NCBI RefSeq assembly: GCF_014698835.1 | Contig: NZ_JACJTU010000015.1 | Coordinates: forward strand, 119,313 to 183,312 | Direction of reading: 5' to 3' | DNA from: Nostoc paludosum FACHB-159 | Lineage (GTDB): Bacteria > Cyanobacteriota > Cyanobacteriia > Cyanobacteriales > Nostocaceae | Length of the DNA: 64,000 nucleotides | Shown: positions 36,034 to 44,790 of the stretch, in pieces | How the letters are laid out: every line of letters starts with the position of its first letter | Position numbering within the stretch: the first letter of the stretch is position 1 | Program-made: the position numbers and the translations under genes | Notes under the pieces: model-generated | Database searches by the model: none | What the model saw: the letters and a program-made list of their open reading frames with translations, nothing else | What the model was told of the DNA's origin: nothing

Positions 36034-37314
36034 TTAAAATATCGCATAAGTAGCTTTTCCTTGGCGCTTAGCTCGATACATAGCAGTATCGGCATCGCGT
36101 AGTAGGGTTGCAGGTTCTTCATAGCTATTACAATTCAAAGCAATACCAATGCTGGCTGTAGTTTGTAGTTGATTTCCGTCGAGGTTAAGGGGTAATCTGA
36201 GGGAGTCTTGAATACGTCTAGCGACATTGGTAGCGTCAGTAACGTCTCTAATATCCTCTAAAAGAACGGTAAACTCATCACCACCAAATCGTGCTACAGT
36301 ATCGCCACTACGTAAGCATGACTCTAAACGTCTAGCGATCGCTACTAGAAAATCATCCCCTACTCCATGCCCAAAGCGATCGTTAATCTCTTTGAAGTTA
36401 TCTAAATCTAAAAACAAAACTCCAAAATAATAATCGCTTTTGCGTTTGCTACGTTCAATTGCTTGTTTTAGTCTGTCTAGAAATAAAACACGATTTGGTA
36501 ATTCTGTCAATCCATCATAAAACGCATTGCGGATCAGTTGTGCCTCTGTTTCCTTGCGTTTAGTAATGTCTTGAAAAACTAAAACTGCACCAGTAATATT
36601 GCCATCTCCATCGCGGATAGGTGCAACGTTATCCTCTATTGGTATTTCTTTCCCATCTTTGGTAATTAGTGTACAGTTTTCTGGAAAATTGAAAATTTCA
36701 CCTGCTTCAATTACATGTATGGCTAAATTTTCAATTGTTTCTCCTACATCTTTATCAACTAAGCTAAGAACTTCTACTAATTCTTTGCCTAAAGCTTCGC
36801 TTTGTTTCCAACCAGTGATAATTTCTGCTGTGGGATTCATCATTTGAATACAACCATTGGCATATGTCACAATCACTCCGCGGCCCATACTGTTAATAAT
36901 TGCTGTCAGTCTCTGTTTTTCCTCCTGTAATCTCTTTTCACTCTGATGTTTATACAGAGTCATTTCAATCACAAAATGCAAATTGCTTTCAATAAATGGT
37001 TTTATTATATAGTTAAAAGGCTTAATTAACTGATTTTTTTGTAATATCTTATATTCAAAACTATTTATGATATAAACTACAGGTGTATAGAAATTATTTT
37101 GGATAATATCGACTAGTTGCACACCATTAATTTCGCCAGCTAGGCAGATATCAATTAATACTAAATTTGGTTTAAATTCCGCTACCTTTTTTATTGCCTC
37201 TTCACCAGACTCAGTTATTTCTGAAACGGTATAGCCTAACTTCTGTAAACTTTTTTTGATATTTGAGGCTAGGGTTTTTTCATCCTCAACAATTAGGATT
37301 TTGTGGGGAAACAT
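36034..37314 (-). CDS. Response regulator-PAS-diguanylate cyclase
   Basis: 426 residues. An N-terminal receiver domain (about 1-120: ILIVEDEKTLASNI with phospho-acceptor Asp in LVLIDICLAGE) is followed by a coiled-coil link, a PAS domain (about 130-250) and a GGDEF domain (about 265-425). The GGDEF domain has an intact active site ARFGGDEFTVLLEDI and NRFGHGVGDDFLVAIA. It should make cyclic di-GMP from GTP under control of a partner kinase, none of which is adjacent. No EAL domain is present. Confidence 0.9.
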   Translation of the reverse strand: MFPHKILIVEDEKTLASNIKKSLQKLGYTVSEITESGEEAIKKVAEFKPNLVLIDICLAGEINGVQLVDIIQNNFYTPVVYIINSFEYKILQKNQLIKPFNYIIKPFIESNLHFVIEMTLYKHQSEKRLQEEKQRLTAIINSMGRGVIVTYANGCIQMMNPTAEIITGWKQSEALGKELVEVLSLVDKDVGETIENLAIHVIEAGEIFNFPENCTLITKDGKEIPIEDNVAPIRDGDGNITGAVLVFQDITKRKETEAQLIRNAFYDGLTELPNRVLFLDRLKQAIERSKRKSDYYFGVLFLDLDNFKEINDRFGHGVGDDFLVAIARRLESCLRSGDTVARFGGDEFTVLLEDIRDVTDATNVARRIQDSLRLPLNLDGNQLQTTASIGIALNCNSYEEPATLLRDADTAMYRAKRQGKATYAIF

Positions 37315-37891
37315 GTTACGATAGCCTGTTTGCTAAGGTTGAGATTTCGCTGTTACCATCAACTAGATCTAAAGTTCGATAATCTTATCATAAACAATCT
37401 CTCAATACCTTGCTAAATAGCAAACAGCAGGTTATTTACATCTAATAATTTCTGTGTTTTCTGAAGCTAATTTAATAATAATATACAGCTAATATCAAGT
37501 TATTAGCATAAAATATAAATTATGAGCAATCAAAAATTGCTCTTCACAAATATAGAATAATTATCTTAATAAAAAGTAAATTTATTTAGTATAGTATTTA
37601 TCAAAAAAATAATCAAGAATAAAACTTGATAAATTCCCAGCATACTAATCTCTCATTTCCTTCTTTTGAAGTGGGTTTAGAGAGTAAAATTTTTAAGCGG
37701 CCAGGAATCACAATAAGGGCATGAATAATTTAGAAGTCGGTTATTTAAGGCTTTAGATTTTTGAGAAAGAGTGAGGGGACAAGGGGAATAAATGGCAGGA
37801 AAAATTCTGTCGATGAGATATTTTCACACTCCACCTAAACCCCTATTTTTGCTAGTTTATGGGTGTCGATCTCTAAAACGCGCTTAGTGTT
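37315..37891. other. Intergenic stretch before folB
   Basis: 577 AT-rich bases without a supportable gene. A stem TCTCTAAAACGCG...(37871) / gtgttttagaga (37889) formed by 'tctctaaaacgcgcttagtgttttagaga' around 37870-37898 may end the folB transcript on the minus strand. Confidence 0.5.
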
Positions 37892-38260
37892 TTAGAGATC
37901 GGACTTACTTTTAGTCAGTTCAATGCTGATTTTGCCACTAAAGTCTGGAATTGGTGCGCTAGGTTTGCTGAGAGTGACTTGGACTTGTGTGATGCGATCG
38001 TACTGTTGGAGGATAGAATCTGCAATCACCGTTACCAGCTTCTCCACCAAAGCGAACTTAGAAGTTTTGACCAGATGTTGTACTAAGCTAATGACGCTGC
38101 GATAATCTAAAGTGTCTTCGATCGCGTCAGTCTTAGCCGCTGCGGAGATATCCAACCATAACCTCACATCAACCTCAAACCATTGTCCTAGCACCTGTTC
38201 TTCTGGTAGATACCCAGTGTAGCCATAGCCGCGAATTCCTGTTAAATAAATGCAGTCCAT
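37892..38260 (-). CDS. folB: Dihydroneopterin aldolase
   Basis: 122 residues from the ATG at 38260 (MDCIYLTGIRGYGYTGYLPE); a start nine codons upstream is possible. FolB features are the GIRGYGYTG glycine-rich opening with the catalytic Tyr, FEVDVRLWLD, and the Lys in KLVTVIADSIL. It cleaves dihydroneopterin to 6-hydroxymethyl-dihydropterin in folate synthesis. It is a single gene, divergent from menD with 380 bases between. Confidence 0.9.
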   Translation of the reverse strand: MDCIYLTGIRGYGYTGYLPEEQVLGQWFEVDVRLWLDISAAAKTDAIEDTLDYRSVISLVQHLVKTSKFALVEKLVTVIADSILQQYDRITQVQVTLSKPSAPIPDFSGKISIELTKSKSDL

Positions 38261-38642
38261 AAAAGTTTGAGAGGAAATTGTGTGCATTTTGTAGAAAGTG
38301 TAGTCACTACATTGCCATCCTTACCAAAGTTGAATCAAGTGGCGTCAAGCTAGTCTGCCTGGAAATTTTCTTACCAACAAACTCGCGTTGCAGTGTCGGT
38401 TTCCATCGGGAGCATTTGTGAGGAAAAGCTGCTTTTGACCCTTGAAGGTTCAAAAACCGAGCCTCGGACTTTTCCTTGTCAACTTTCCAACACGGATTTT
38501 ACAGCTATTTTCAGGTAAATAGACCATGCGGTAGGAGCGCAAGGCCTTGCGCCCCTACGAAATATGTGGTTCAAATACATGAAAAAGGCTGTAAATTGAA
38601 TTTCCCCAAACAAAATCTCAAACTTAAGATTGTTTTATAGCT
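38261..38642. other. Divergent gap between folB and menD
   Basis: No gene seen. It contains a near-perfect palindromic element at 38531-38558 (listed separately). The promoters of folB and menD should both lie here. Confidence 0.5.
38531..38558. repeat. Short palindromic dispersed element
   Basis: GTAGGAGCGCAAGG at 38531-38544 is followed directly by CCTTGCGCCCCTAC, its inverse with one mismatch. A similar element with a 4-base centre (GGGGTGCACAG...CTGTGTGCCCC) lies near 56940-56965. Such 'gtagggg...cccctac' palindromes are common between cyanobacterial genes. Confidence 0.6.
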
Positions 38643-40493
38643 ATGTTTGATTTGATGCCGATCGCCTTTAAAAATGTTAATCAACTTTGGGCTTATATCT
38701 TAACAGAGACGCTAAAGCAGCTGGGATTGACTTGTGCTATTATTTGTCCTGGTTCACGCTCCACACCCTTAGCGGTAGCCTTTGCTCAACAAGCGCCTGA
38801 GATTGAAGCAATTTCCGTGCTTGACGAACGCTCCGCCGCCTTCTTCGCCTTAGGACAAGCCAAAGCAACCGGACGCCCTGTGGTAGTTCTTTGCACCTCT
38901 GGCACAGCAGGAGCGAACTTTTATCCAGCGGTAATAGAAGCCTCATATAGCCGCGTACCACTGTTGGTGTTAACCACCGATAGACCCCCAGAATTGCGAG
39001 ATTGTCACTCTGGCCAAACCATAGACCAGTTGAGATTATATGGTAACTACCCAAATTGGCAAGCCGAATTAGCCTTACCCTCTGCTGATATGGGAATGTT
39101 AGCTTACCTGCGGCAAATGGTAATTCATAGCTGGGAAAGCGCGCAAGTCCCTACGAAAGGCCCAGTACATTTGAATATTCCCTTTCGCGATCCTTTAGCG
39201 CCTATCCCCGATGGAAGTGACTTGAGTTTTTTACAATCCCATTTCTACCCCGAAGACTTCTTTGCAAGAATCGCAAACATTACCCCATGCCCCATACCCC
39301 ATGCCCCATGCCCCATTCCCCAAGAATGGAAACAATGCGATCGCGGCATTATTATCGCAGGTGTAGCCCAACCACAGCAACCACAGGAGTATTGTAAAGC
39401 GATCGCTCAACTTTCCCAAACTCTCAAATGGCCTGTTTTAGCAGAGGGACTTTCCCCACTGAGAAATTATGCCGAACTCAACCCCTATTTAATTTCCACC
39501 TATGACCTGATTTTACGAAATCAGCAACTAGCCAAACAGCTAGCACCTAAAATGGTGATTCAGATAGGAGAAATGCCTACTAGTAAAGAATTACGTACCT
39601 GGATAGATGCAAATCAACCCCAACGCTGGGTAATCGAGAACAGCAACCAAAACCTCGACCCTTTGCACGGGAGGACGACGCATTTGCGGATGAGTGTAGA
39701 GCAGTTTTTTTGGGGAGATGAAGAGGACGCGGGGACGCAGGGACACGGGGACACGGGGAATTTATCACAAACACTCTCCGCGTCACCGCGTCTCCCACTC
39801 TCCGCGTCTTCTTTCCCTGACTACCTTCGCCACTGGTGTGCAGCAGAAGCGCAAGTTAGGGCAGCTGTTGATCAAACTATGGGGAATATGGAGGAATTAT
39901 TTGAAGGGAAAGCAGCTTGGTTAATTTCTCAAACGCTACCGCTAGGGACACCACTATTTATTGCTAATAGTATGCCTGTGCGGGATGTGGAATTTTTCTG
40001 GAAACCGAATAATTTGAGAATGCGATCGTATTTTAACCGGGGTGCGAATGGCATTGACGGCACATTATCCACAGCTTTAGGAATTGCCCATCGGCAGCAA
40101 AGTAGTGTGATGTTAACAGGAGATTTAGCTTTGTTACATGACACAAATGGTTTTTTAATCCGCAATAAATTTGCAGGACATCTGACAATTTTGTTAATTA
40201 ATAACAACGGCGGCGGCATTTTTGAAATGTTACCCATCGCCAAATTTGACCCACCATTTGAAGAGTTTTTCGGCACTCCCCAAGATATTGATTTTGCTCA
40301 GTTATCCGCTACTTATAATGTGCAGTATGAATTAATTACTTCTTGGGAAAAGTTGCAGCAAAGATTAAACCCGCTACCAACGACAGGAATTCGGGTTTTA
40401 GAATTGCAGACAAATCGCAAAGCTGATGCTAACTGGCGACAAGAAAATTTCAGGAGATTTGCCGTCGATATTGAGATTAAACTACTCTATTAG
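38643..40493 (+). CDS. menD: MenD, SEPHCHC synthase, with repeat-derived inserts
   Basis: 616 residues, a thiamine-diphosphate enzyme that joins 2-oxoglutarate to isochorismate on the way to phylloquinone, the photosystem I A1 cofactor. Seen are CPGSRSTPLAVAFAQ, the catalytic-Glu block VLDERSAAFFALG, CTSGTAGANFYPAVIEASY and a C-terminal LLINNNGGGIFEMLP ThDP-pyrophosphate motif. Two segments look foreign: residues about 214-227 (from ATGCCCC-type repeats) and about 359-391 (from inverted GGGGACGC/GCGTCTCC text). Both keep the frame and avoid the catalytic motifs. This explains a length above the usual 560-590. Confidence 0.92.
   Translation: MFDLMPIAFKNVNQLWAYILTETLKQLGLTCAIICPGSRSTPLAVAFAQQAPEIEAISVLDERSAAFFALGQAKATGRPVVVLCTSGTAGANFYPAVIEASYSRVPLLVLTTDRPPELRDCHSGQTIDQLRLYGNYPNWQAELALPSADMGMLAYLRQMVIHSWESAQVPTKGPVHLNIPFRDPLAPIPDGSDLSFLQSHFYPEDFFARIANITPCPIPHAPCPIPQEWKQCDRGIIIAGVAQPQQPQEYCKAIAQLSQTLKWPVLAEGLSPLRNYAELNPYLISTYDLILRNQQLAKQLAPKMVIQIGEMPTSKELRTWIDANQPQRWVIENSNQNLDPLHGRTTHLRMSVEQFFWGDEEDAGTQGHGDTGNLSQTLSASPRLPLSASSFPDYLRHWCAAEAQVRAAVDQTMGNMEELFEGKAAWLISQTLPLGTPLFIANSMPVRDVEFFWKPNNLRMRSYFNRGANGIDGTLSTALGIAHRQQSSVMLTGDLALLHDTNGFLIRNKFAGHLTILLINNNGGGIFEMLPIAKFDPPFEEFFGTPQDIDFAQLSATYNVQYELITSWEKLQQRLNPLPTTGIRVLELQTNRKADANWRQENFRRFAVDIEIKLLY
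39281..39321 (+). repeat. ATGCCCC-type tandem repeat inside menD
   Basis: The text 'ccccatgccccataccccatg' continuing to 'ccccattcccc' is the same heptamer family as the intergenic repeats at 2338-2372, 45478-45540 and 62452-62486. Here it is translated as a Pro/Cys/Ile/His-rich loop (CPIPHAPCPIP) of MenD without shifting the frame. Confidence 0.8.
39718..39815 (+). repeat. Inverted repeat pair inside menD
   Basis: Left arm 39720-39760 carries ggacgcgggga and ggacacgggga units; right arm 39775-39812 carries ctctccgcgtc and accgcgtctccc units. The arms are roughly inverse and flank a short spacer. The encoded peptide is polar (EEDAGTQGHGDTG then SASPRLPLSASSF), probably a surface loop. Confidence 0.7.
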
Positions 40494-40700
40494 GTGTTGT
40501 TCAATAGAAAGACAAAGTATAGCGATTAAGTCAAATGCTTTTGGTATCAAAGTTAAAATTTATTTACCAAAAGCGTTTCAAATTTTCATTCTACTCACCA
40601 ATATTGCCGTATCATATCTCAAAAATTACCTTAGTATATAAAATTTTTATTGGCTACAGTAAACTCTATTTTACCAAAGATAGTCCTTTTATCGGCAACC

Positions 40701-41201
40701 TTAATTGATTTTTTCTTGAGTTTTTATAAGTTCTTTTCTAGCATCTTGGATATCTTTTTGTTTTCGTGTACTGTGCTTTCCTAGTTGTAATAATTCTTCC
40801 TCAAAAAGTTCTACGCTTTTTTGAAAATCTTGGAACGCTCCTTGATAATCTTTCAATTCACGACGGATAAGGGCACGATTAAAATATTCTAAAGCATTGT
40901 CTAGTTCATTATTGTAGTTTGGCTGTTTCCAACTACTTTTATCTGTTATTTGATATAAATCAGTTGTACCTTTGCGTTTTTTTTGCGTTATTAAATTTTT
41001 ATCTTTAAGTTTTTTCAAAGCATATTGAGCTTGTCTAACACTCATATTGCAAATTGCTCCCATTGTTTTAAGGTTAGAGTAACAATCACCTCTACGGGCT
41101 ATGTGTGCATAAATTCTAAATTCATATGGGTCTAAACCATACAAATCTAAATCTATATCAACTGTGATTGGGCGAATTGGTTTTGTTCCTGTGTTAGTCA
41201 T
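40701..41201 (-). CDS. Winged-helix protein with TPR-like tail
   Basis: 166 residues. The N-terminal half is a winged-helix domain like those of replication-initiator or phage repressor proteins (LDPYEFRIYAHIARRGDCYS, then ICNMSVRQAQYALKKLKDK and a NLITQKKRKG wing). The C-terminal half has a TPR-like helical pair (EYFNRALIRRELKDYQGAFQ). Upstream lies a dense inverted-repeat region (41265-41357), a good candidate for its own operator. Role unknown; self-regulation is inferred. Confidence 0.7.
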   Translation of the reverse strand: MTNTGTKPIRPITVDIDLDLYGLDPYEFRIYAHIARRGDCYSNLKTMGAICNMSVRQAQYALKKLKDKNLITQKKRKGTTDLYQITDKSSWKQPNYNNELDNALEYFNRALIRRELKDYQGAFQDFQKSVELFEEELLQLGKHSTRKQKDIQDARKELIKTQEKIN

Positions 41202-41250
41202 GCAGAATATGCACCTAAAATACCATGAACTATTTATAAACTAATCTATA

Positions 41251-41380
41251 CATTGTGCCCGTAGCTACGCATTGTGTGCATAGCTACGCACACAATGCGT
41301 AGGAAATATTTATTCTTCTCTATTTTAGCAAGGTATATTTTCTACGCACACAATGCATGATTGACACATTCTAATGCGTA
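41251..41380. promoter_or_regulatory. Inverted and direct repeats around ACACAATGC, likely operator
   Basis: CTACGCATTGTGTGC (41265-41279) and GCACACAATGCGTAG (41288-41302) form a perfect 15-base inverted repeat with an 8-base centre. A third copy GCACACAATGCA is at 41346-41357, with a degenerate TACATTGTG at 41249-41257. The copies lie between two divergent genes. This fits binding by the winged-helix protein, or iterons of a lost replicon. Confidence 0.65.
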
Positions 41381-41467
41381 CCTTTAAGATTAAAAAGATA
41401 GGAGCCGGGTCGGCTAGGACTCTGCTCCTACAGCAAAAACAATTACCTTACTAAGGAGGTAAAACTT

Positions 41468-41677
41468 TTGAATAGTTATTTCCATTGTACCCAAAGTAGC
41501 CCCTATCTGGGAAGCCCAGATAATCCAATGCAAGAATTGGCTGCGACTGTTGGATTTATTTCAAACCCTCAGCCATTCGTTCCAAATCCCAGCTTATACA
41601 ATTATCTTTCGTTAATCCCTGCAACCTTATTGGCTGTAACTCAGCTAATTGTGGCGATTAAAATGAAAAATAAGTAA
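41468..41677 (+). CDS. Small putative membrane protein
   Basis: 69 residues, TTG start at 41468, supported by an excellent Shine-Dalgarno site AAGGAGGT at 41453-41460, seven bases away. One C-terminal membrane helix (LSLIPATLLAVTQLIVAIKM) ends in KMKNK. The leader RNA contains a hairpin (TAGGAGC 41399-41405 with GCTCCTA 41424-41430). It is divergent from the winged-helix gene and may share its operator. No family is recognised. Confidence 0.65.
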   Translation: MNSYFHCTQSSPYLGSPDNPMQELAATVGFISNPQPFVPNPSLYNYLSLIPATLLAVTQLIVAIKMKNK

Positions 41678-41908
41678 GATAAAATGCCCTACACCCAGCA
41701 GGAATGCTGGGTTTAAGAGACGCATCAAGTTTTACAAAACCTATTTATAGCAGTTTGCATTTGAATAGATCACACTCTTGCATTTTCCTGTGCGCCTTTG
41801 GATGAGATATTAATTTTAGCGATGACTTGTCTCGAAGGAAATATATGAATTTGCGTGAGCTTCGCTACAGATTCTCTTACTGTAGTGTGATCGCTCTTAA
41901 CCTTCTAA

Positions 41909-42721
41909 TTAACTTTGTAACCACCGTTCCAAATCAGCAAGGTTAGAAAAATCTAACAAAGCATCAGCTAAAGCTTCCAACTGTTCCACCGATAACCCTT
42001 GAATCTGAGACAGAAGCGCATCAGGAATATTACCCACGCGCCGATTTAATTGTCGTAAAACAATTTTTCTTTCTCCTTCTTCCTTAGCTTCCCGAATAGC
42101 TCGTGGTTCTTGTTGATTGAGTCCCAACATTGCTTCAATCTCCTCTCGACTCAGGTTAGAAAACTTGTAGACAATAATTGTTGTCACTAAATCAATTATC
42201 GCTTGCTCTGATTGTTGCCGCGCTTGTTCCAGCAAAAACCGTGCCCCTTCTACTGCTTCGGTTTCAGAAGTAACATTTGTTAGCAACATTAAACTCAATC
42301 CTAAAGGTTGTTCTCGTAAATCCCCTAACTCATCGAGATAAACTCGCCTGACTTGGCCACTCTCCAACAAAGCGCGATGAATCGTTAAATTTGATGGTTC
42401 CAGGTTACGAGAAGGAAAAATTAGCACTCCAAACCAGTCATCGTAACGAATTGAGTGGCGATAGAGAAACAAAAACAACTCGCTAAAGAAGCGGTGATAT
42501 AAATCTTCGTCCTTCTGAAACTGAACTTCAGCAAAGAAAACAATTTTGGAAAGTGCATTGGCGGGAGGTAGAAATACTCCATCAATCCGAAACGCCGTTT
42601 CTTTCACCTCAACCGATTCAAACTGGTAGTCTGCTGCTTCTGGGGGTGGTTGGTCTACCAACTCAAACAGCAACCCTGGAAATTGCTTGAACAATTTATA
42701 GAAGATGGAGTCACGCCGCAT
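41909..42721 (-). CDS. Rpn/DUF2887-type protein with DUF4351 tail
   Basis: 270 residues. The N-terminal part belongs to the PD-(D/E)XK-like Rpn/DUF2887 family common in cyanobacteria: MRRDSIFYKLFKQFPGLLFE, FRIDGVFLPP with Asp, and FAEVQFQKDEDLYHRFF with the Glu-x-Gln active-site core. The C-terminal 50 residues match the DUF4351 helical pattern (VLRQLNRRVGNIPDALLSQI). Such proteins are probably nucleases with mobile-element ties. It seems intact. Confidence 0.8.
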   Translation of the reverse strand: MRRDSIFYKLFKQFPGLLFELVDQPPPEAADYQFESVEVKETAFRIDGVFLPPANALSKIVFFAEVQFQKDEDLYHRFFSELFLFLYRHSIRYDDWFGVLIFPSRNLEPSNLTIHRALLESGQVRRVYLDELGDLREQPLGLSLMLLTNVTSETEAVEGARFLLEQARQQSEQAIIDLVTTIIVYKFSNLSREEIEAMLGLNQQEPRAIREAKEEGERKIVLRQLNRRVGNIPDALLSQIQGLSVEQLEALADALLDFSNLADLERWLQS

Positions 42722-42775
42722 TTTTATTGCTAATCAATTACCAGCCCTGATTGTAAAGCTTGAGACATTAATCTT

Positions 42776-42860
42776 AGCGTAGGCGTAGCCCACACTTCTC
42801 TACGAGACGCTCCGCGTAGCTTGCTTCCCCGTAGGAGTACGACAAGCTCAGTGTCCACCG
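42776..42860. repeat. Dispersed Nostoc-type repeat
   Basis: Text such as 'gcgtaggcgtagcccacact', 'tctctacgagacgctccgcg' and 'tagcttgcttccccgtagga' occurs here and in variant form at 9721-9782, 15240-15300 and 56270-56310. No frame or terminal repeats are visible. It lies between the DUF4351 gene and menB and may contain the menB promoter. Confidence 0.55.
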
Positions 42861-42922
42861 CAGGTATCGCAACTCCCTACGTCCGCGATAAAATTCTCTA
42901 AGCAACAGCACACTCCATACCA

Positions 42923-43756
42923 ATGCAAATTAACTGGCAAACTGCCAAAACCTACGAAGATATCCTGTATCAAAAAACCGATGGCATTGCGAAAATCACC
43001 ATCAATCGCCCCCACAAACGCAATGCTTTCCGCCCCAAAACTGTCTTTGAACTTTACGATGCTTTTTGTGATGCTCGTGAAGATACTACTATTGGTGTTG
43101 TCCTATTTACTGGATATGGGCCACACACTGATGGTAAATATGCCTTCTGTGCTGGTGGCGACCAAAGCGTGCGGGGACATGCTGGTTATGTGGATGATAG
43201 TGGCGTCCCTCGGTTGAATGTGCTGGATTTGCAACGCTTGATTCGTTCCATGCCGAAAGTAGTGATTGCTTTGGTAGCTGGATATGCGATCGGTGGCGGA
43301 CATGTTCTACACTTGATTTGCGACCTCACCATAGCCGCAGATAACGCCATTTTCGGGCAAACTGGGCCGAAAGTCGGCAGTTTTGACGGTGGTTTTGGCG
43401 CCAGCTATCTCGCCCGCATCGTGGGGCAAAAGAAAGCCAGAGAAATTTGGTTTCTCTGCCGCCAATATGATGCACAACAAGCTTTAGAAATGGGGTTAAT
43501 TAATTGCATCGTCCCAGTCGAACAACTAGAAGCCGAAGGTATTCAATGGGCGCAAGAGATTTTAGAAAAAAGTCCGATCGCAATTCGCTGTCTCAAAGCA
43601 GCATTTAACGCTGACTGTGACGGACAAGCTGGTTTACAAGAACTCGCTGGTAATGCCACCCTACTGTATTACATGACCGAAGAAGGGTCTGAAGGCAAAA
43701 AAGCGTTTCTCGAAAAACGTCCACCAGATTTTCGCTCTTTTCCTTGGCTACCATAA
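42923..43756 (+). CDS. menB: 1,4-dihydroxy-2-naphthoyl-CoA synthase
   Basis: 277 residues, crotonase fold. MenB closes the second ring of 1,4-dihydroxynaphthoate in phylloquinone synthesis. Signatures are KITINRPHKRNAFRPKTVFE, GDGKYAFCAGGDQ-type oxyanion block (KYAFCAGGDQSVRG), GYAIGGGHVLHLICDLTIAA and GQTGPKVGSFDGGFGASYLA. Start ATG at 42923. The same pathway gene menD is 2.4 kb upstream with four unrelated genes between. A strong terminator follows. Confidence 0.95.
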   Translation: MQINWQTAKTYEDILYQKTDGIAKITINRPHKRNAFRPKTVFELYDAFCDAREDTTIGVVLFTGYGPHTDGKYAFCAGGDQSVRGHAGYVDDSGVPRLNVLDLQRLIRSMPKVVIALVAGYAIGGGHVLHLICDLTIAADNAIFGQTGPKVGSFDGGFGASYLARIVGQKKAREIWFLCRQYDAQQALEMGLINCIVPVEQLEAEGIQWAQEILEKSPIAIRCLKAAFNADCDGQAGLQELAGNATLLYYMTEEGSEGKKAFLEKRPPDFRSFPWLP

Positions 43757-43761
43757 AATTG

Positions 43762-43796
43762 CAAAAATCGCACCTTCCTGAAGGGTGCGATTTTTG
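43762..43796 (+). terminator. Rho-independent terminator of menB
   Basis: CAAAAATCGCACC (43762-43774) pairs with GGTGCGATTTTTG (43784-43796), a perfect 13-base stem with a T run in the right arm, 6 bases after the menB stop codon. Confidence 0.85.
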
Positions 43797-43883
43797 TAGA
43801 TGTCAATGTTTACAGCACTAAAAATCTTAAAAACAAATCTTATTTTAAGCAGACTAAGAACTTAGTCCAGTAATAATGAATGA

Positions 43884-44195
43884 CTAAATAAGCACAGCTT
43901 TAGTTTTAGCGTCTTGGGAAGTAGAGATTGTTTCCTCCACAAGAGCAAGAGCAGGCTTGTCTAAATCTGAGACTAAGGATTGAGAACAAGCTAAAACTGG
44001 TTTTGCATCTGGCAAACCCCAAGCATCTTCCAAAGTTTCCCAAGAAGGTGCAAAGGGTGGGATCGCGAAATTGCAAGCCTTCCAGCTTGCTTGAACTGGC
44101 GCTCCCAGTTGCTGACACACTCCGCCACGGCGGCCTTCTGGCTGGTAATGACGGCAATATCTACAGGCAGATGCTAAAGATTTAATAGGTTTCAT
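43884..44195 (-). CDS. Small Cys-containing conserved protein
   Basis: 103 residues. The N-terminus is Cys-rich (SACRYCRHYQPEGRRGGVCQ, then WKACNF), four cysteines that could bind a metal or an Fe-S cluster. The middle has a Trp/Pro motif PPFAPSWETLEDAWGL. The tail is variable. Homologues exist in many cyanobacteria as far as I recall, without known role. ATG start at 44195. Confidence 0.65.
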   Translation of the reverse strand: MKPIKSLASACRYCRHYQPEGRRGGVCQQLGAPVQASWKACNFAIPPFAPSWETLEDAWGLPDAKPVLACSQSLVSDLDKPALALVEETISTSQDAKTKAVLI

Positions 44196-44568
44196 TTGGG
44201 TTCATCATTAGTGCCGTTTATGGCTGAATTTCACCCTTATATTTTGCTTCTATATATAAAGACGGAGGAAAGGCAAAAAATCATTATTTACTCTAGGTTT
44301 CAGCGATCCCCATGAAAAAATAAATTTTACAATCTTTTTATATTCTTGTTATATTTTTCAATGTTTATTAGAGTGGATACCTATAGATTTTGGCTAAAAC
44401 TTATTAGGGATCAAGATTAAACGTAAGATTTTTGATTTATCGATTTTTTTAACTTCTTCCTTAAGGATGGCTTAAGGTAGATAATTAGAGATAAATAGTA
44501 TAGTGCTTTATCACACTTGGGATATTCTAGCAGGAAAATATATTTTTTCTCAAGAATTAGAACTATTG
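44196..44568. other. AT-rich gap upstream of the Cys-rich gene
   Basis: No gene seen in about 370 AT-rich bases. The promoter of the small Cys-containing gene should be at the left. It leads into the heptamer array. Confidence 0.5.
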
Positions 44569-44645
44569 TTAGGAGTTAGGAGTTAGGAGTTAGGAGTTAG
44601 GAGTTAGGAGTTAGGAGTTAGGAGTTAGGAGTTAGGAGTTAGGAG
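44569..44645. repeat. Eleven-copy TTAGGAG heptamer array
   Basis: Exactly eleven perfect copies of TTAGGAG fill 77 bases. Short tandemly repeated repetitive (STRR) heptamers of this kind are a mark of heterocystous cyanobacteria. It is not translated in a convincing gene. Perfect identity suggests recent slippage. Confidence 0.9.
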
Positions 44646-44790
44646 TAGATTAAACCTTGTCTGTACAAGTTTGCAGTTTGGAATGGTGGGGTGGTGGGCG
44701 TAGTTTTGCTCCATGTCCCCAGTCAACTGTCAACTGTCAACTATCATCAGTCAACACTCCCTCTGGCTTAGTAGTTAGGATTGGTTGGCT

